A DNA stretch of 64,000 nt, from the NCBI GenBank assembly GCA_963667455.2, contig CAXXFR010000029.1, forward strand, positions 1 to 64,000. The letters are read 5' to 3'. The position numbers were made by a program, and so were the translations under genes. The DNA comes from Bin55 sp963667455 (GTDB taxonomy: Bacteria; Pseudomonadota; Gammaproteobacteria; Pseudomonadales; Azotimanducaceae). Shown here piece by piece: positions 1 to 7,180 of this stretch (position 1 is its first letter; each line of letters begins with the position of its first letter). The notes under the pieces are model-generated. The model was given only the letters and a program-made list of their open reading frames with translations. It did not search any database and was not told the origin of the DNA.

Positions 1-522
1 GTTGAAGCTCAGATATTCGCCAATTATGGGATTGACCGCTTTGTAGATTGACTCCTTTGCGCTGAAGAGTGCTGTTCTCCACTCGCCTGATCCGAGTTGC
101 TCCACCCAACGGCGTTCCGATTCGTGAAGTATGCGACCAGCCACCCTGTCGGATACCGAAGAGACCGGAACCAAATCCAATCCCAAACCACTGTATTGTC
201 TGGTGTTGCCTACGATGCCAGCAGCCAGCTTTCCTGAGTGCGTGATACTACCCACGATGCCGTCTGGCCAAATCGGTGCGCGGTCACGTCGACCGATGTC
301 GAATCCTTCGATTCCAAATTGACGCAACGCGACGTGGGCGGCTCGTCGGCCTGAAGTGAACTCGCGTCGTCTTTTCGGCGCAACTTCTTGAATGATCGAT
401 TCTTCTGAGTCTCCCAATTCGCCGTCGTAATCGGCAACTCTTGAGATCACCAAGCAAGTGTTGGGCAGAACATCGTCATCGACCTCGATATGGGCGATCC
501 CATCAAGACACGTGATGTTCAC
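1..522 (-). CDS. 4'-phosphopantetheinyl transferase (EntD-like), partial: C-terminus lies beyond the window
   Basis: The enzyme transfers the phosphopantetheine arm of CoA to a serine of carrier proteins. The reading frame is open from a GTG at 522 to the window edge, giving 174 residues of a family that is usually 200-240 long. Visible family features are an arginine-rich KRRREF..GRRAAH segment, WPDGIVGSITHS, the metal-binding GLGLDLV segment, and LFSAKESIYKAV near the edge, which is the (F/W)xxKES signature. An in-frame stop sits at 553-555, so 522 is the only common start codon in the upstream part. It lies just downstream of a tRNA-Leu on the same strand. The target (fatty-acid ACP, or a peptide or polyketide synthase) cannot be told from here. 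The family call is firm; the start is probable. Confidence 0.85.
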   Translation of the reverse strand, partial: MNITCLDGIAHIEVDDDVLPNTCLVISRVADYDGELGDSEESIIQEVAPKRRREFTSGRRAAHVALRQFGIEGFDIGRRDRAPIWPDGIVGSITHSGKLAAGIVGNTRQYSGLGLDLVPVSSVSDRVAGRILHESERRWVEQLGSGEWRTALFSAKESIYKAVNPIIGEYLSFN

Positions 523-601
523 AACAATGGAGTCTCCCGCCTTTTCTTGGCATCAGCCAATAGTCGACTTCAACAAACACGCCTGCATTCATCCGTCAGA
601 A

Positions 602-686
602 TGGTGCCCAGGGAGGGATTCGAACCCTCACGCCCGAAGGCACAGGAACCTAAATCCTGCTTGTCTTCCAGTTCCAACACCTGGGC
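602..686 (-). tRNA. tRNA-Leu (anticodon UAG)
   Basis: This 85-nt class II tRNA includes an encoded CCA end. The acceptor stem GCCCAGG/CCTGGGC pairs fully. The anticodon stem CAGGA/TCCTG encloses loop TTTAGGT with anticodon TAG. The long variable arm and the T arm GAGGG-TTCGAAT-CCCTC are present. It reads CUN leucine codons. It is divergent from the intron-bearing tRNA-Leu and separated from it by 134 bp. Confidence 0.97.
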
Positions 687-820
687 TCAGCAACGCATTT
701 TAGATTTGGAATGGCGAGTATCGTTCCAGCAACGGAACAAGATTCACTTGCATCCTGTCTTAAGCGAGATGCTAGAACCACAGGCAACAAGGCTAAAATT
801 TCGCTCGTTGTGTGTCAGCA
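687..820. promoter_or_regulatory. Divergent promoter region between two tRNA-Leu genes
   Basis: Each direction shows a TAAAAT -10-like hexamer at a plausible distance from its tRNA: 697-702 read leftward for tRNA-Leu(UAG), and 794-799 read rightward for tRNA-Leu(UAA). No convincing -35 box is seen at 16-18 bp spacing on either side. A short dyad, GTTCC..GGAAC, lies near 723-738. The assignment is by position and the -10 hexamers only. Confidence 0.35.
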
Positions 821-1160
821 GCCCGAGTGGCGAAACTGGTAGACGCAAGGGACTTGAACCGAAAATTGAGCACATCGTCGGCAACGGCGATCGTGAATGG
901 AGTCAAATTCGGGGAAACCTCGTTTCGTCGAAACGTGGCAATCCCGAGCTAAGCTTGCCCGACGCAGTGGTCGGGGTGAAAGTGTAGAGACTTGACGGCT
1001 CCCCCTCTTCGGAAGACTTCAAGAATTGTTTTGAAGGTTTCAATTTCAGAGGTGAAGAGAAAGTCCAGGCCACAAACTAGCTCAGGCGTCGAAAGACGTA
1101 GTGGTACGAAAATCCCTCGGAGTAACCTCCGTGCCGGTTCGACTCCGGCCTCGGGCACCA
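821..1160 (+). tRNA. tRNA-Leu (anticodon UAA) interrupted by a group I intron
   Basis: The 5' exon is 821-855 and the 3' exon 1109-1160, including an encoded CCA. Joined, they give an 87-nt tRNA with acceptor stem GCCCGAG/CTCGGGC, anticodon stem AGGGA/TCCCT, loop CTTAAAA, a CGGAG..CTCCG variable arm and a GCCGG/CCGGC T stem. The break falls after the first U of the anticodon UAA (U|AA). From memory, this is the insertion site of the tRNA-Leu(UAA) intron of cyanobacteria and plastids. Unspliced, the tRNA cannot work, so self-splicing is presumably needed to read UUA codons unless another copy exists elsewhere. Confidence 0.95.
856..1108 (+). ncRNA. Group I self-splicing intron (IC3-like) in tRNA-Leu(UAA)
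   Basis: The 253-nt intron has no open frame of its own. The 5' exon ends in U and the intron ends in G, as group I splicing requires. P1 forms from exon CUU and GAG at 868-870. P2 is 874-880/885-891 with a GCAA tetraloop. P3 is GGAGUC 899-904 with GGCUCC 997-1002. P4 is UCGGG 909-913 with CCCGA 943-947. P6 is a CCCGAC/GUCGGG hairpin at 958-975. P7 is GACUU 989-993 with AAGUC 1061-1065. P8 closes with CCUCU/AGAGG. P9 is GCGUC-GAAA-GACGU at 1086-1099. The catalytic core is therefore complete, and the intron is likely active. Confidence 0.94.
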
Positions 1161-1215
1161 CACGCTCCATATCACGAGCAAAGAGAGTCGCAAAGCTACG
1201 GAGACTTGGCTCGAC

Positions 1216-2862
1216 TTAGAGTCCATAGACCTTGCGTGCAGCTTCAGGACTGATTAAGCCTGACTCCAAGTCGTCGCTAGCCAATTCTCGAGGGCGAAGC
1301 CTGGGATCGCCTCGTCCGCCACCTCCCGGTGTCTTCATCACAAGCGTCTTGCCGGCCGGAATGATCTCCTTGCCTTTTCCAGGCAACGTTGATCCTTCCT
1401 GGATGTAGACCTTTCCTTCCGATCCATCCATTCCTCCATCCCTGCCTCGTGCCGGGTGTCGGACTCGATCAAACATCTTCGAGATCACAAACGGCGCGCC
1501 TTGAGAATGACGGACTTCAAGAACCTGTCCCAATCCTCCTCGATGAGTACCTGCGCCTCCTGAGTCACAACGATATTCACGACGCATAAACACCAGCGGA
1601 GAGGTAACTTCATTGACTTCAGTTGATGTAGTCCGAACTCCTGAGGGGAATGCCGTGGTGGACAATCCATCGCGTGTAGCTCTTGCTCCGGTCCCTCCAT
1701 TGAAGATCGGATTGATCACAAAATGCGGAGAATTGAAATTTGGGCTGGCTCTCGAGTCGCTCATCATTACGGGGTTCCAAATGCACGAGGATCCTTCACA
1801 AGGAACGCGGTCCGGCATTACTTGACCCAGACAACCAATCACAACGTCAGGAAGCATTTGTCCCAATGCATGCCGGGCCGATACCGCACTGGGAGGCTTC
1901 GCATTCAAAATTGAACCTTCAGGAGCAGTTACGGTGATCGTCGAAAGCGATCCTTCGTTGTTCGGTATGTCGTTTCCGATGAGACACCGAGCACCAAAGG
2001 AAGCGTATGCCTCGGCGTACGGCAATGGAACATTGATGCCGTAGCGGGAAGTCGACGAGGTCCCGTCAAAATCGATTTCAAGACTGGATTCGGAGATTCT
2101 CACAGAGCATTCGATGTGTACTGCTGTGTCGTAGCCATCGACATCCATCGAGTATCGATACTCGCCTTGTGGTAGTTCGGCAATCTCCGTTTCCATCGCG
2201 GCTCGAGACGACTGCAAAATCGCATCACCGACCAAGTCGAAATCGTCAAGTTTGAATTCCCTTGCCATCTCCAATAGCTTCGTGGACCCCGTATCGTTGC
2301 ATGCCGTGAGGGAGTACAAATCACCCTCTGCAACCACTGGATCTCGGACGTTCTGACGAATCAGCTCCATCAGGGTTTCATTTCGACTTCCTGCTTCGAA
2401 GAGCCGCATGATTGGAACCCACAATCCTTCTTCGTAGACTTCCGTGCCATCCGGTCCGAATCCTCTTCCGCCAACGTCTGCGATATGGCTGGTGGATGCA
2501 AACAGCGCAATCAATCGACCATCCAAAAATGTTGGCGTGACGAGCGTAAAGTCGTTCAAGTGTCCGGTCGCAAGCCAAGGATCGTTGGTCAACAGAACGT
2601 CTCCGGGTCTCATTTCTTCCGCAGGAAATCGCTTGAGAAAGTTCCGTACCGAACGCGCCATTGCATTGACGTGACCGGGAGTTCCTGTTACTGCTTGAGC
2701 GAGCATGTCTCCACGAGTGTTGAACACACCCGCCGAAAGATCACCAGCCTCTCGTACAACAGGAGAAAAAGCCGTGCGCATGAGAGTCTGTGCCTGATCC
2801 TCCACAATGGCCAATAGGCGATCCCAAATCAACTGCCGTTCTATGACGCTGAAGTTCTTCAC
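1216..2862 (-). CDS. hyuB: Hydantoinase/oxoprolinase beta subunit (HyuB family)
   Basis: This 548-residue protein covers the whole HyuB (N-methylhydantoinase B / 5-oxoprolinase C-half) domain. The N-terminus carries the family segment in which AFSPVVREAGD is followed by SAGVF and PGHVNAM. Later come LLTNDPWLATGHLNDF, GGRGFGPDG and, near the C-terminus, a glycine-rich TPGGGGRGDP. The family couples ATP hydrolysis in HyuA to opening of five-membered cyclic amides; the substrate here is not predictable. The start is GTG at 2862, which overlaps the hyuA stop (GTGA), so the two are translationally coupled and probably form one complex. It converges on the tRNA-Leu gene. Confidence 0.9.
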   Translation of the reverse strand: MKNFSVIERQLIWDRLLAIVEDQAQTLMRTAFSPVVREAGDLSAGVFNTRGDMLAQAVTGTPGHVNAMARSVRNFLKRFPAEEMRPGDVLLTNDPWLATGHLNDFTLVTPTFLDGRLIALFASTSHIADVGGRGFGPDGTEVYEEGLWVPIMRLFEAGSRNETLMELIRQNVRDPVVAEGDLYSLTACNDTGSTKLLEMAREFKLDDFDLVGDAILQSSRAAMETEIAELPQGEYRYSMDVDGYDTAVHIECSVRISESSLEIDFDGTSSTSRYGINVPLPYAEAYASFGARCLIGNDIPNNEGSLSTITVTAPEGSILNAKPPSAVSARHALGQMLPDVVIGCLGQVMPDRVPCEGSSCIWNPVMMSDSRASPNFNSPHFVINPIFNGGTGARATRDGLSTTAFPSGVRTTSTEVNEVTSPLVFMRREYRCDSGGAGTHRGGLGQVLEVRHSQGAPFVISKMFDRVRHPARGRDGGMDGSEGKVYIQEGSTLPGKGKEIIPAGKTLVMKTPGGGGRGDPRLRPRELASDDLESGLISPEAARKVYGL

Positions 2863-4922
2863 TGGTTCGTCCTCTTCAACTCCAAGTGGCCGGATGTGAG
2901 CAACCGAATCTGAAAGTCACTTGGCACCACGGTAGTTGTGTGTCGCTCCGTGACCAAGGCGGGGCCCAGTAGCCATTCACCAGGATCGAGGCTTTCACGA
3001 TCTCGAATGGGAGCAGTCCTTGAACCATTTCGATCGACAAAAGCTTGGACTCGATGTCCACCTTCAGACGGACTAACAGGCGCGTTGAAACGCGCATTCA
3101 GGTCAGTACCCCGATTGCGCGAAACATTGAGAGTCCAGCTCATGACTTCAATATCCGCTCCAGGTATCGTTCGTCCATAGACGGACACATACGTTTCCTC
3201 AAACGCCTCAACCAACGCGAGCTGGTCCACGAAAGAAGGATCGAATGGGACCGTGACTTCATACCCCTGTCCAACGTAACGCATGAACGCAGAGCCACGC
3301 TCGGTGATCTCCGCTTCTTCCACACCAGCTTCCGCGACCACAGCCATGGCTTCCTGTCGCATTTCCAAAACAACCTGCTCGACTAGCTGCTGATCGTATT
3401 CAGCCAGCAGCATGTGGCTACTCCGGACAACCTCGTAAGACACAGGCGCACAGAGAAACCCTATTGCCGAACCAACCCCTGCATCCTGCGGAACAATCAC
3501 CGACTCCAAATCAAGCTTCTCCATCATTCGAGCGGCGTGCAGCGGTGCGGCACCTCCAAATGCAACCATAGTCCTGCTCCGAAGTGACTTGCCCCACTCC
3601 GAGGCATGGCTGCGAGCGGCTGCGGCCATGTTCTCGTCGACCACTTCGGCTATGCCAAGAGCAGCTTCTTCCAATCCGATGTCAAGTTGATCGGCAATCT
3701 GGGTTTGGACAGTACCGTTTGCGGCCTCCGTGCTCAATGCAAGGCTACCACCTGCAAAGTTTTTCGCGTCCAATCTCCCCAGTGCGCAATCTGCGTCCGT
3801 GACTGTCGCCTCTTGACCACCTTGACCGTAACACGCAGGTCCGGGGTTTGAACCAGCACTCTCAGGTCCAATCTTCACCCTTCCTAACTTGTCGACTTGC
3901 GCGATGGATCCACCACCAGCGCCGATTTCGACCATCTCAATTACCGGTATTCGAATCGGCAGGCCGCTTCCCTTCTTGAAACGATAGGTACGATCCACCT
4001 CAAACGCCCGTGACAACAACGTCTGGCCTCCATCAATGAGACAAATCTTCGCCGTGGTGCCCCCCATGTCGAAAGAGAGCACTTGATCCACACTCAAGTC
4101 TCGCGCGATTTGTTCAGCAAGAATCGCACCTCCCGCGGGACCCGATTCAACGAGGCGAATCGGATACTTTGCCGCCGTTGCGAATGTCGTCAATCCGCCG
4201 CCGGAGGTCATCATGAGGTACGGACAGGCAAATCCCATGTTGTCGAGCCGTTCGGCTAGTCGTGTCAGGTAGGTGTTCATCAACGGCAAGACGTAGGCGT
4301 TTGCACAAGTTGTGGACAGCCTCTCGTATTCCCGAATTTCCGGACACACATCGGATCCAAGCGACAACGCAACATCGCCCCAACGTTCGCGAATTCTGTC
4401 GCGTACTGCCATCTCGTGTTGATCGTTGACATAGGCATGCAGAAAACCGACGGCAACACTCTGCACACCTTCGTTGATTGCAGTGTCGATTGCGATATCG
4501 ACCGATCGCATGTCCAAGGGAACCAGCACCTGCCCATGCGCATCCATTCGTTCAACAATCGGCAGCCGCAACTTGCGAGGCACCAGTGAGACCGGACGCT
4601 CAATATTGATGTCGTATTGCTCGAATCGATTCTCCAACGCCATTTCCAGCACATCCCGGTGTCCGGAAGTCGTGAAGAGAGCCGTCTTCGCTCCGTTCCG
4701 TTCAATCAAGGCATTGGTTGCCAGCGTAGTTCCGTGAAGAACGATTCCGACATCCGCATAGCTCGCGTCGGACTCCTCGAACACTCTCAGAATGCCTTCA
4801 ACTACCGCGTCGCTCGGATCGGTGTGCGACGTAAGAACCTTGATTGCGAGTACGCTCTCACCTACTTGCAAGACGACATCAGTGAATGTTCCGCCAATGT
4901 CGATTGCGAGTCCGTTCTGCAT
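2859..4922 (-). CDS. hyuA: Hydantoinase/oxoprolinase alpha subunit (HyuA family)
   Basis: This is the ATP-binding partner of HyuB, 687 residues from ATG 4922. The N-terminus has the ASKHA nucleotide-binding phosphate-1 motif AIDIGGTFTDVV, followed by HGTTLATNALIER. A second phosphate motif, SFDMGGTTAKICLIDGG, and EIGAGGGSIAQVD lie mid-protein. The C-terminal third is the hydantoinase A domain. The adjacent upstream zinc-finger gene ends 1 bp before the ATG. An in-frame TTG at 4934 is possible but would overlap that gene. No clear Shine-Dalgarno sequence is seen for either, which suggests coupling to the upstream gene. Confidence 0.9.
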   Translation of the reverse strand: MQNGLAIDIGGTFTDVVLQVGESVLAIKVLTSHTDPSDAVVEGILRVFEESDASYADVGIVLHGTTLATNALIERNGAKTALFTTSGHRDVLEMALENRFEQYDINIERPVSLVPRKLRLPIVERMDAHGQVLVPLDMRSVDIAIDTAINEGVQSVAVGFLHAYVNDQHEMAVRDRIRERWGDVALSLGSDVCPEIREYERLSTTCANAYVLPLMNTYLTRLAERLDNMGFACPYLMMTSGGGLTTFATAAKYPIRLVESGPAGGAILAEQIARDLSVDQVLSFDMGGTTAKICLIDGGQTLLSRAFEVDRTYRFKKGSGLPIRIPVIEMVEIGAGGGSIAQVDKLGRVKIGPESAGSNPGPACYGQGGQEATVTDADCALGRLDAKNFAGGSLALSTEAANGTVQTQIADQLDIGLEEAALGIAEVVDENMAAAARSHASEWGKSLRSRTMVAFGGAAPLHAARMMEKLDLESVIVPQDAGVGSAIGFLCAPVSYEVVRSSHMLLAEYDQQLVEQVVLEMRQEAMAVVAEAGVEEAEITERGSAFMRYVGQGYEVTVPFDPSFVDQLALVEAFEETYVSVYGRTIPGADIEVMSWTLNVSRNRGTDLNARFNAPVSPSEGGHRVQAFVDRNGSRTAPIRDRESLDPGEWLLGPALVTERHTTTVVPSDFQIRLLTSGHLELKRTNQ

Positions 4923-4923
4923 G

Positions 4924-5289
4924 TCAGATCGCAAAGTACAAGTGATGGTGTAGCCGACAACCCGGATTGAAGTCTGCTCGGCAATGTGGACACTTGTCGT
5001 CGCAATTCAGATAGATCTCGATACTCATTCGCGTGCCGCAACCGCCACATATAATTGCTTGCTGCCCCGCATCGGAGCGTTGCCACACCGTAGCTTCATG
5101 GTCGGACATCTCCGCGTGGCAGAAATAGCAAGGAAACCACTTCCTGCAGCACTGGAACAGTATGGCGACAACATCCGTCTGTCCGTGATAGTGCTTGCAT
5201 CGGGTCTGAGCATCGACGCCGACCCCGCAGACCGTGACATCTCCAATGCATACTTCCGCACGCTTCGGTGTCTCTCCTGGATCTAACAC
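4924..5289 (-). CDS. CHY zinc-finger protein, 121 aa
   Basis: The protein carries a near-complete CHY-type zinc finger: TRCKHYHG at about residues 29-36, then FPCYFCHAEM, CGGCGTRM, and CPHCRADFNPGC at the end. The Cys/His pairs match the metal-binding scaffold known from bacterial CHY proteins and eukaryotic RCHY1. Its role in bacteria is unknown. The likely start is GTG at 5289; the frame stays open to 5373 but that would run into the divergent PRPP synthetase gene. It precedes hyuAB on the same strand at 1-bp spacing, so the three are probably one transcript. That does not by itself show a shared function. Confidence 0.8.
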   Translation of the reverse strand: MLDPGETPKRAEVCIGDVTVCGVGVDAQTRCKHYHGQTDVVAILFQCCRKWFPCYFCHAEMSDHEATVWQRSDAGQQAIICGGCGTRMSIEIYLNCDDKCPHCRADFNPGCRLHHHLYFAI

Positions 5290-5301
5290 TCGTTGTCTCG
5301 A

Positions 5302-6249
5302 ATGGCTGCTAACAACATCAGATTGATTGCCGGAACGTCCCACCCTGAGTTCGCCCAGGAAATCGGGGGCCATCTGGGAATTCCCCTGACTGAAACCGAA
5401 ATCGTACGCTTCGGCAACGAAAACATCATGTTTCAGTGCAAGGAAAACGTGCGGGAATCGGATGCTTTCGTGGTCCAGACATCGTGCTCCCCGCTTTCGG
5501 ATTTCATTGTAGAACTACTGATCATCATCGATGCGCTCAAGCATGCCTCCGCTGGTCGAATCACAGCCGTGCTACCTTACTTTCCCTATGCTCGATCGGA
5601 CAAGAAAGATCGTCCCCGAATATCGATCACTGCCAGACTGATCGCGGATCTTCTCGAGACGGCTGGAGCCAATCGAGTGCTCACGATGAACCTCCATTCC
5701 CATCAAGTGGCAGGATTTTTCCGGATTCCGGTCGATCAACTCAATGCAACTCCCATCGTGTGCAATCAGCTTCGTGCGACGACGAGCTTGTCCAATTCAG
5801 TTCTCGTGGCGAGCGATGTCAGCGAAGCGAAAGACCTGGGCGAGTACGCAAACCGACTCGGGCTACCAATCGCCATCGTGGACAAGAGGCGTGTGGACGA
5901 TGCCGAATCCCCACAGGCTGCCCATTTGATCGGCGAGGTCAAAGGCTGCGACGCACTGCTAATCGACGACGAGATAGCGAGCGGCGGAACAATGTTGGAA
6001 GCGGCAAGATTTCTTCAACTTCACGGCGTGAACCGAGTCGAAGCGGCCGCCGTGCACCCAGTGCTATCGGGGCAAGCACACGAGCGACTCACAACTTCAC
6101 CAATCGAGCGCCTCATTGTGACGAACACCATCCCAATCAACAGCGAAGGCAGGAGTCACAAAATCGAGGTCGTGTCAGTTGCGAAACTTTTTGCCGACGC
6201 CATTCGCGCAATTCATTCGGGGGCAAGCGTCTCGACGCTATTCGAGTGA
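5302..6249 (+). CDS. prs: Ribose-phosphate pyrophosphokinase (PRPP synthetase), divergent type
   Basis: The enzyme makes PRPP from ribose 5-phosphate and ATP for purine, pyrimidine, histidine and NAD synthesis. It is 315 residues from ATG 5302, the normal family length; an in-frame TTG at 5293 would add three residues. Typical segments are IRLIAGTSHPEFA, the AGRITAVLPYFPYARSDKK flexible loop, TMNLHSHQVAGFF, and the PRPP-binding LLIDDEIASGGTM. Several positions differ from the common bacterial form (YFPYARSDKKDRPRISI rather than YFGYARQDR), so it may be a second, divergent copy. It is divergent from the CHY-hyuAB group and followed by tRNA-Cys on the opposite strand. Confidence 0.88.
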   Translation: MAANNIRLIAGTSHPEFAQEIGGHLGIPLTETEIVRFGNENIMFQCKENVRESDAFVVQTSCSPLSDFIVELLIIIDALKHASAGRITAVLPYFPYARSDKKDRPRISITARLIADLLETAGANRVLTMNLHSHQVAGFFRIPVDQLNATPIVCNQLRATTSLSNSVLVASDVSEAKDLGEYANRLGLPIAIVDKRRVDDAESPQAAHLIGEVKGCDALLIDDEIASGGTMLEAARFLQLHGVNRVEAAAVHPVLSGQAHERLTTSPIERLIVTNTIPINSEGRSHKIEVVSVAKLFADAIRAIHSGASVSTLFE

Positions 6250-6270
6250 AGAAGGCTGGTCTTCGATGTG

Positions 6271-6344
6271 TGGAGGCTGGGGTCGGAATCGAACCGGCGT
6301 AAACGGAGTTGCAGTCCGCTGCATGGCCACTCTGCCACCCAGCC
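6271..6344 (-). tRNA. tRNA-Cys (anticodon GCA)
   Basis: This 74-nt tRNA has an encoded CCA. The acceptor stem GGCTGGG pairs with CCCAGCC. The anticodon stem CGGA/TCCG encloses CTGCAAC with anticodon GCA. The T arm is GCCGG-TTCGATT-CCGAC. It converges with prs. An ATTCTA (TAGAAT on its own strand) at 6372-6377 is a plausible -10 element. Confidence 0.96.
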
Positions 6345-6541
6345 GTTTGCCCGAACGGACAGGGAAAGGTCATTCTACAATCATGTTTCGGTGTTCCTTC
6401 TAGCGGAATCACAACTGCGAATTGCACGAACCAGGACCTCATCCGTGGCGAGAACTTCGGTACCGATTGTTCATACTAGAATTGATGAACTCATGCCACT
6501 GATTGCTCAATTGCTCCCAGGTCGTTCTACCTGCTAGAAGA

Positions 6542-7180
6542 ATGAACAGGCACCGACTTTTGATCGTTGCAACCACGATCGTCGTGGTGGCGTTGATTGT
6601 GGTACTGGCTTTGGTGCTCATGAAACGTCCGGTTACCGATTCAATAGCCGAAGAAGATCCCGTTCAGGACAATCGGACAACATCCGAGACGGAGAGTTCG
6701 GTGGACAGTGTGGACGCCCCAACCTTACCCACGGAGACAAGGGTTCGGCATGCATGGTCCGTGACGACCGTCGACGCTGTCAATGAGTCGTTGGTCCCAA
6801 GCTACAAAGAGACTGTCGAAGGGCGAGAGCTGGTCGAGCTAGCTTCGGATTTGAACGAGTGGCAACAGAACGACCAAGTGCTGATTGACGTACCGCAGAC
6901 ACAGGAGAAATTTCTCGTGACTATCGCGCAAGTGAGCACTTCACTCGGAAACAATCGATCCTACAAAGGCAAGATGATGCCGGACGAGAACGCTCACTCG
7001 TTCCTAATAACCGTTGGCGAACGAAACGTTTTCGCGAACTTTTCGACTCCCGAAGGAAGATTCGAGCTGGTGGGCAATACGCAATACGCATGGTTGATGC
7101 CGTCCGAGAACATGGATATGCACGTCGACTACACGCAGGACGATTACTACATCCCGGAACTTGATGGCGAACTTCACTAG
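6542..7180 (+). CDS. Membrane-anchored hypothetical protein, possible partner of the adjacent metalloprotease
   Basis: I do not recognise a family with certainty. From ATG 6542 the 212-residue product starts with a short basic head and one strong hydrophobic helix (about residues 5-27), then an acidic, low-complexity linker (about 33-62), then a soluble domain of about 140 residues expected outside the membrane. The C-terminal part (TIAQVS..LGNNRSYKGKM..ITVGERNVFANFSTPEG) recalls pro-regions of secreted bacterial metzincins, but this is from memory. Its last 17 bases overlap the start of the protease gene, so the two are translationally coupled. A role as inhibitor, chaperone or anchor of the protease is inference. 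Confidence 0.7.
   Translation: MNRHRLLIVATTIVVVALIVVLALVLMKRPVTDSIAEEDPVQDNRTTSETESSVDSVDAPTLPTETRVRHAWSVTTVDAVNESLVPSYKETVEGRELVELASDLNEWQQNDQVLIDVPQTQEKFLVTIAQVSTSLGNNRSYKGKMMPDENAHSFLITVGERNVFANFSTPEGRFELVGNTQYAWLMPSENMDMHVDYTQDDYYIPELDGELH

Noticed and set aside
490..987. Open frame across the tRNA-Leu genes and into the intron
   Set aside because: It covers the structured tRNA and ribozyme sequence, and its product resembles nothing known.
856..1108. Homing endonuclease gene in the intron
   Set aside because: The intron is only 253 nt and almost entirely taken up by core helices.
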